Assembly: GCA_003566335.1 (NCBI GenBank)
Contig: PXDR01000522.1
Coordinates: 1 to 5,415, forward strand
Length of the DNA: 5,415 nt
Reading direction: 5' to 3'
Source: Cyanobacteria bacterium T3Sed10_344R1
Lineage (GTDB): Bacteria > Cyanobacteriota > Cyanobacteriia > Phormidesmidales > Phormidesmidaceae
The stretch's first letter is position 1, and every line of letters begins with the position of its first letter. The notes beneath the pieces are model-generated. The model made no database searches, was not told the origin of the DNA, and worked only from the letters and a program-made list of their open reading frames with translations. Positions 4,604 through 5,415 of the stretch are shown piece after piece. The position numbers were made by a program, and so were the translations under genes.

Positions 4604-5415
4604 GGTGTTGGGCGGGGCGTAGCGAATATTCGCCTGGCGCAACCGCTCTAGGGCTTCGCCCAGGCGATCGCACTCGGCAATCAGACTAATGCGGACATAG
4701 CCTTCGCCGCCAGGGCCAAAGGCATTGCCGGGGGTGACCACTACCCCGGTCTGCTGCAAGACCCCGAGGGCAAAATCGGTCGAGCCCATGCCGGGGGGGC
4801 AAGGCACCCAGAGGTACATGGTGGCTTTGGTTTTGGGCACATCCCAACCCAGACTCGCCAACCCTTCAACCAAAAAGTCGCGGCGGCTGCGGTAGCGGGC
4901 CTGGACTTCGTGCAAATAGACATCGGGTAGGTTCAGAGCGGTTTCGGCAGCGGTTTGCAGGGCGGCAAAAATGCCGTAGTCCAGGTTGGTTTTGAGGGTA
5001 CGCAGTCCCTGGATGATGTGGCGGTTGCCGACTACAAAGCCCACCCGCCAACCGGCCATGTTGTAGGTCTTGGACAGGGTGTGAAACTCGACGCTGATCT
5101 CTTTGGCTCCCGGAATTTCGAGCAGGCTGGTGGGCTGATAGCCGTCAAAGGCCAACTCGGCATAGCAAAGGTCATGCACCAGCATGATTTCGTGGCGGCG
5201 GGCAAAGGCGACCACGTCTTCGAAAAACTCCCGAGGGGCGGTGGCGGCGGTGGGGTTGTTGGGATAGTTGAAGTACAGCAGCTTGGCCCGTTGGGCCACC
5301 TCGTCAGGAATGGCGGCTAAGTCAATCAGCCAGTCATTCTCGGCGGTCAGCACCAGGTCAATGATCTCCCCTCCGGCGATTGCCGGGCCGCGAAAGGGGG
5401 CTGGATAGGCCGGGG
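4592..5415 (-). CDS. PLP-dependent class I/II aminotransferase, LL-diaminopimelate/aspartate type (N-terminus outside window)
   Basis: This fold-type I aminotransferase resembles the 'direct' LL-diaminopimelate aminotransferase group (DapL2/DapC_direct). That group converts tetrahydrodipicolinate and glutamate to LL-diaminopimelate for lysine and cell wall. Related cyanobacterial proteins are also labelled aspartate aminotransferase, so the substrate is uncertain. About 274 of roughly 390 residues are visible, and the frame runs open to the right edge (codons PAYPAPFRG precede the GTG at 5353). From that GTG, visible motifs are NYPNNPT (29-35), which contacts the cofactor, and HDLCYAEL. The PLP lysine is K95 in SKTYNMAGWRVGF (codon 5069-5071), and the substrate-carboxylate arginine is R221 in YVRISL (codon 4691-4693). 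The core is intact. The TAG stop at 4592-4594 lies in a 13-bp tandem duplication. tatA follows about 100 bp downstream on the same strand, and no functional link between them is evident. Confidence 0.88.
   Translation of the reverse strand, partial: PAYPAPFRGPAIAGGEIIDLVLTAENDWLIDLAAIPDEVAQRAKLLYFNYPNNPTAATAPREFFEDVVAFARRHEIMLVHDLCYAELAFDGYQPTSLLEIPGAKEISVEFHTLSKTYNMAGWRVGFVVGNRHIIQGLRTLKTNLDYGIFAALQTAAETALNLPDVYLHEVQARYRSRRDFLVEGLASLGWDVPKTKATMYLWVPCPPGMGSTDFALGVLQQTGVVVTPGNAFGPGGEGYVRISLIAECDRLGEALERLRQANIRYAPPNTATV
4664..4671. repeat. HIP1 palindrome GCGATCGC
   Basis: Exact octamer within the 3' part of the aminotransferase gene. Confidence 0.85.

Overview
The window looks like cyanobacterial chromosome. 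The evidence is four copies of the HIP1 palindrome GCGATCGC in 5.4 kb (about 0.1 expected by chance at even base composition), heptameric short tandem repeats between genes, a tRNA-Cys without an encoded CCA end, a TatA closely matching the cyanobacterial type, and cyanobacterial-looking M16 peptidase and fructosamine kinase proteins. The genus cannot be told from the sequence alone.

Layout. At the left edge a plus-strand diguanylate cyclase gene (1-716, 5' end outside the window) carries a complete, apparently active GGEEF domain with an inhibitory I-site. All other genes lie on the minus strand. Reading in their direction of transcription (right to left) they are: a PLP-dependent aminotransferase of the LL-diaminopimelate/aspartate type (4592-5415, N-terminus outside the window); tatA (4285-4491); an M16 zinc peptidase (2799-4130); a fructosamine kinase-like repair enzyme (1886-2749); tRNA-Cys(GCA) (1673-1744); a small 2TM-domain membrane protein (1095-1529); and a 5'-truncated MAPEG-family remnant (834-1094). 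The diguanylate cyclase and the MAPEG remnant converge on a 117-bp spacer, half of which is a heptanucleotide repeat array.

How the genes relate. The M16 peptidase and fructosamine kinase are 49 bp apart and could share a transcript; both are broadly housekeeping or protein-quality functions. The aminotransferase (lysine/amino-acid metabolism) and tatA (export of folded proteins) are about 100 bp apart with a hairpin between them. No pathway ties the whole window together, and nothing resembles a defence system, mobile element, CRISPR array or biosynthetic cluster.

The points most worth a second look are small scale. They are the decayed MAPEG gene lying in the same frame as the upstream 2TM gene after its TGA, the eight-unit in-register heptad array, a second heptad repeat that forms the last codons and stop of the M16 gene, and a perfect 13-bp tandem duplication across the aminotransferase stop codon. 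I did not find a convincing new biological system here.
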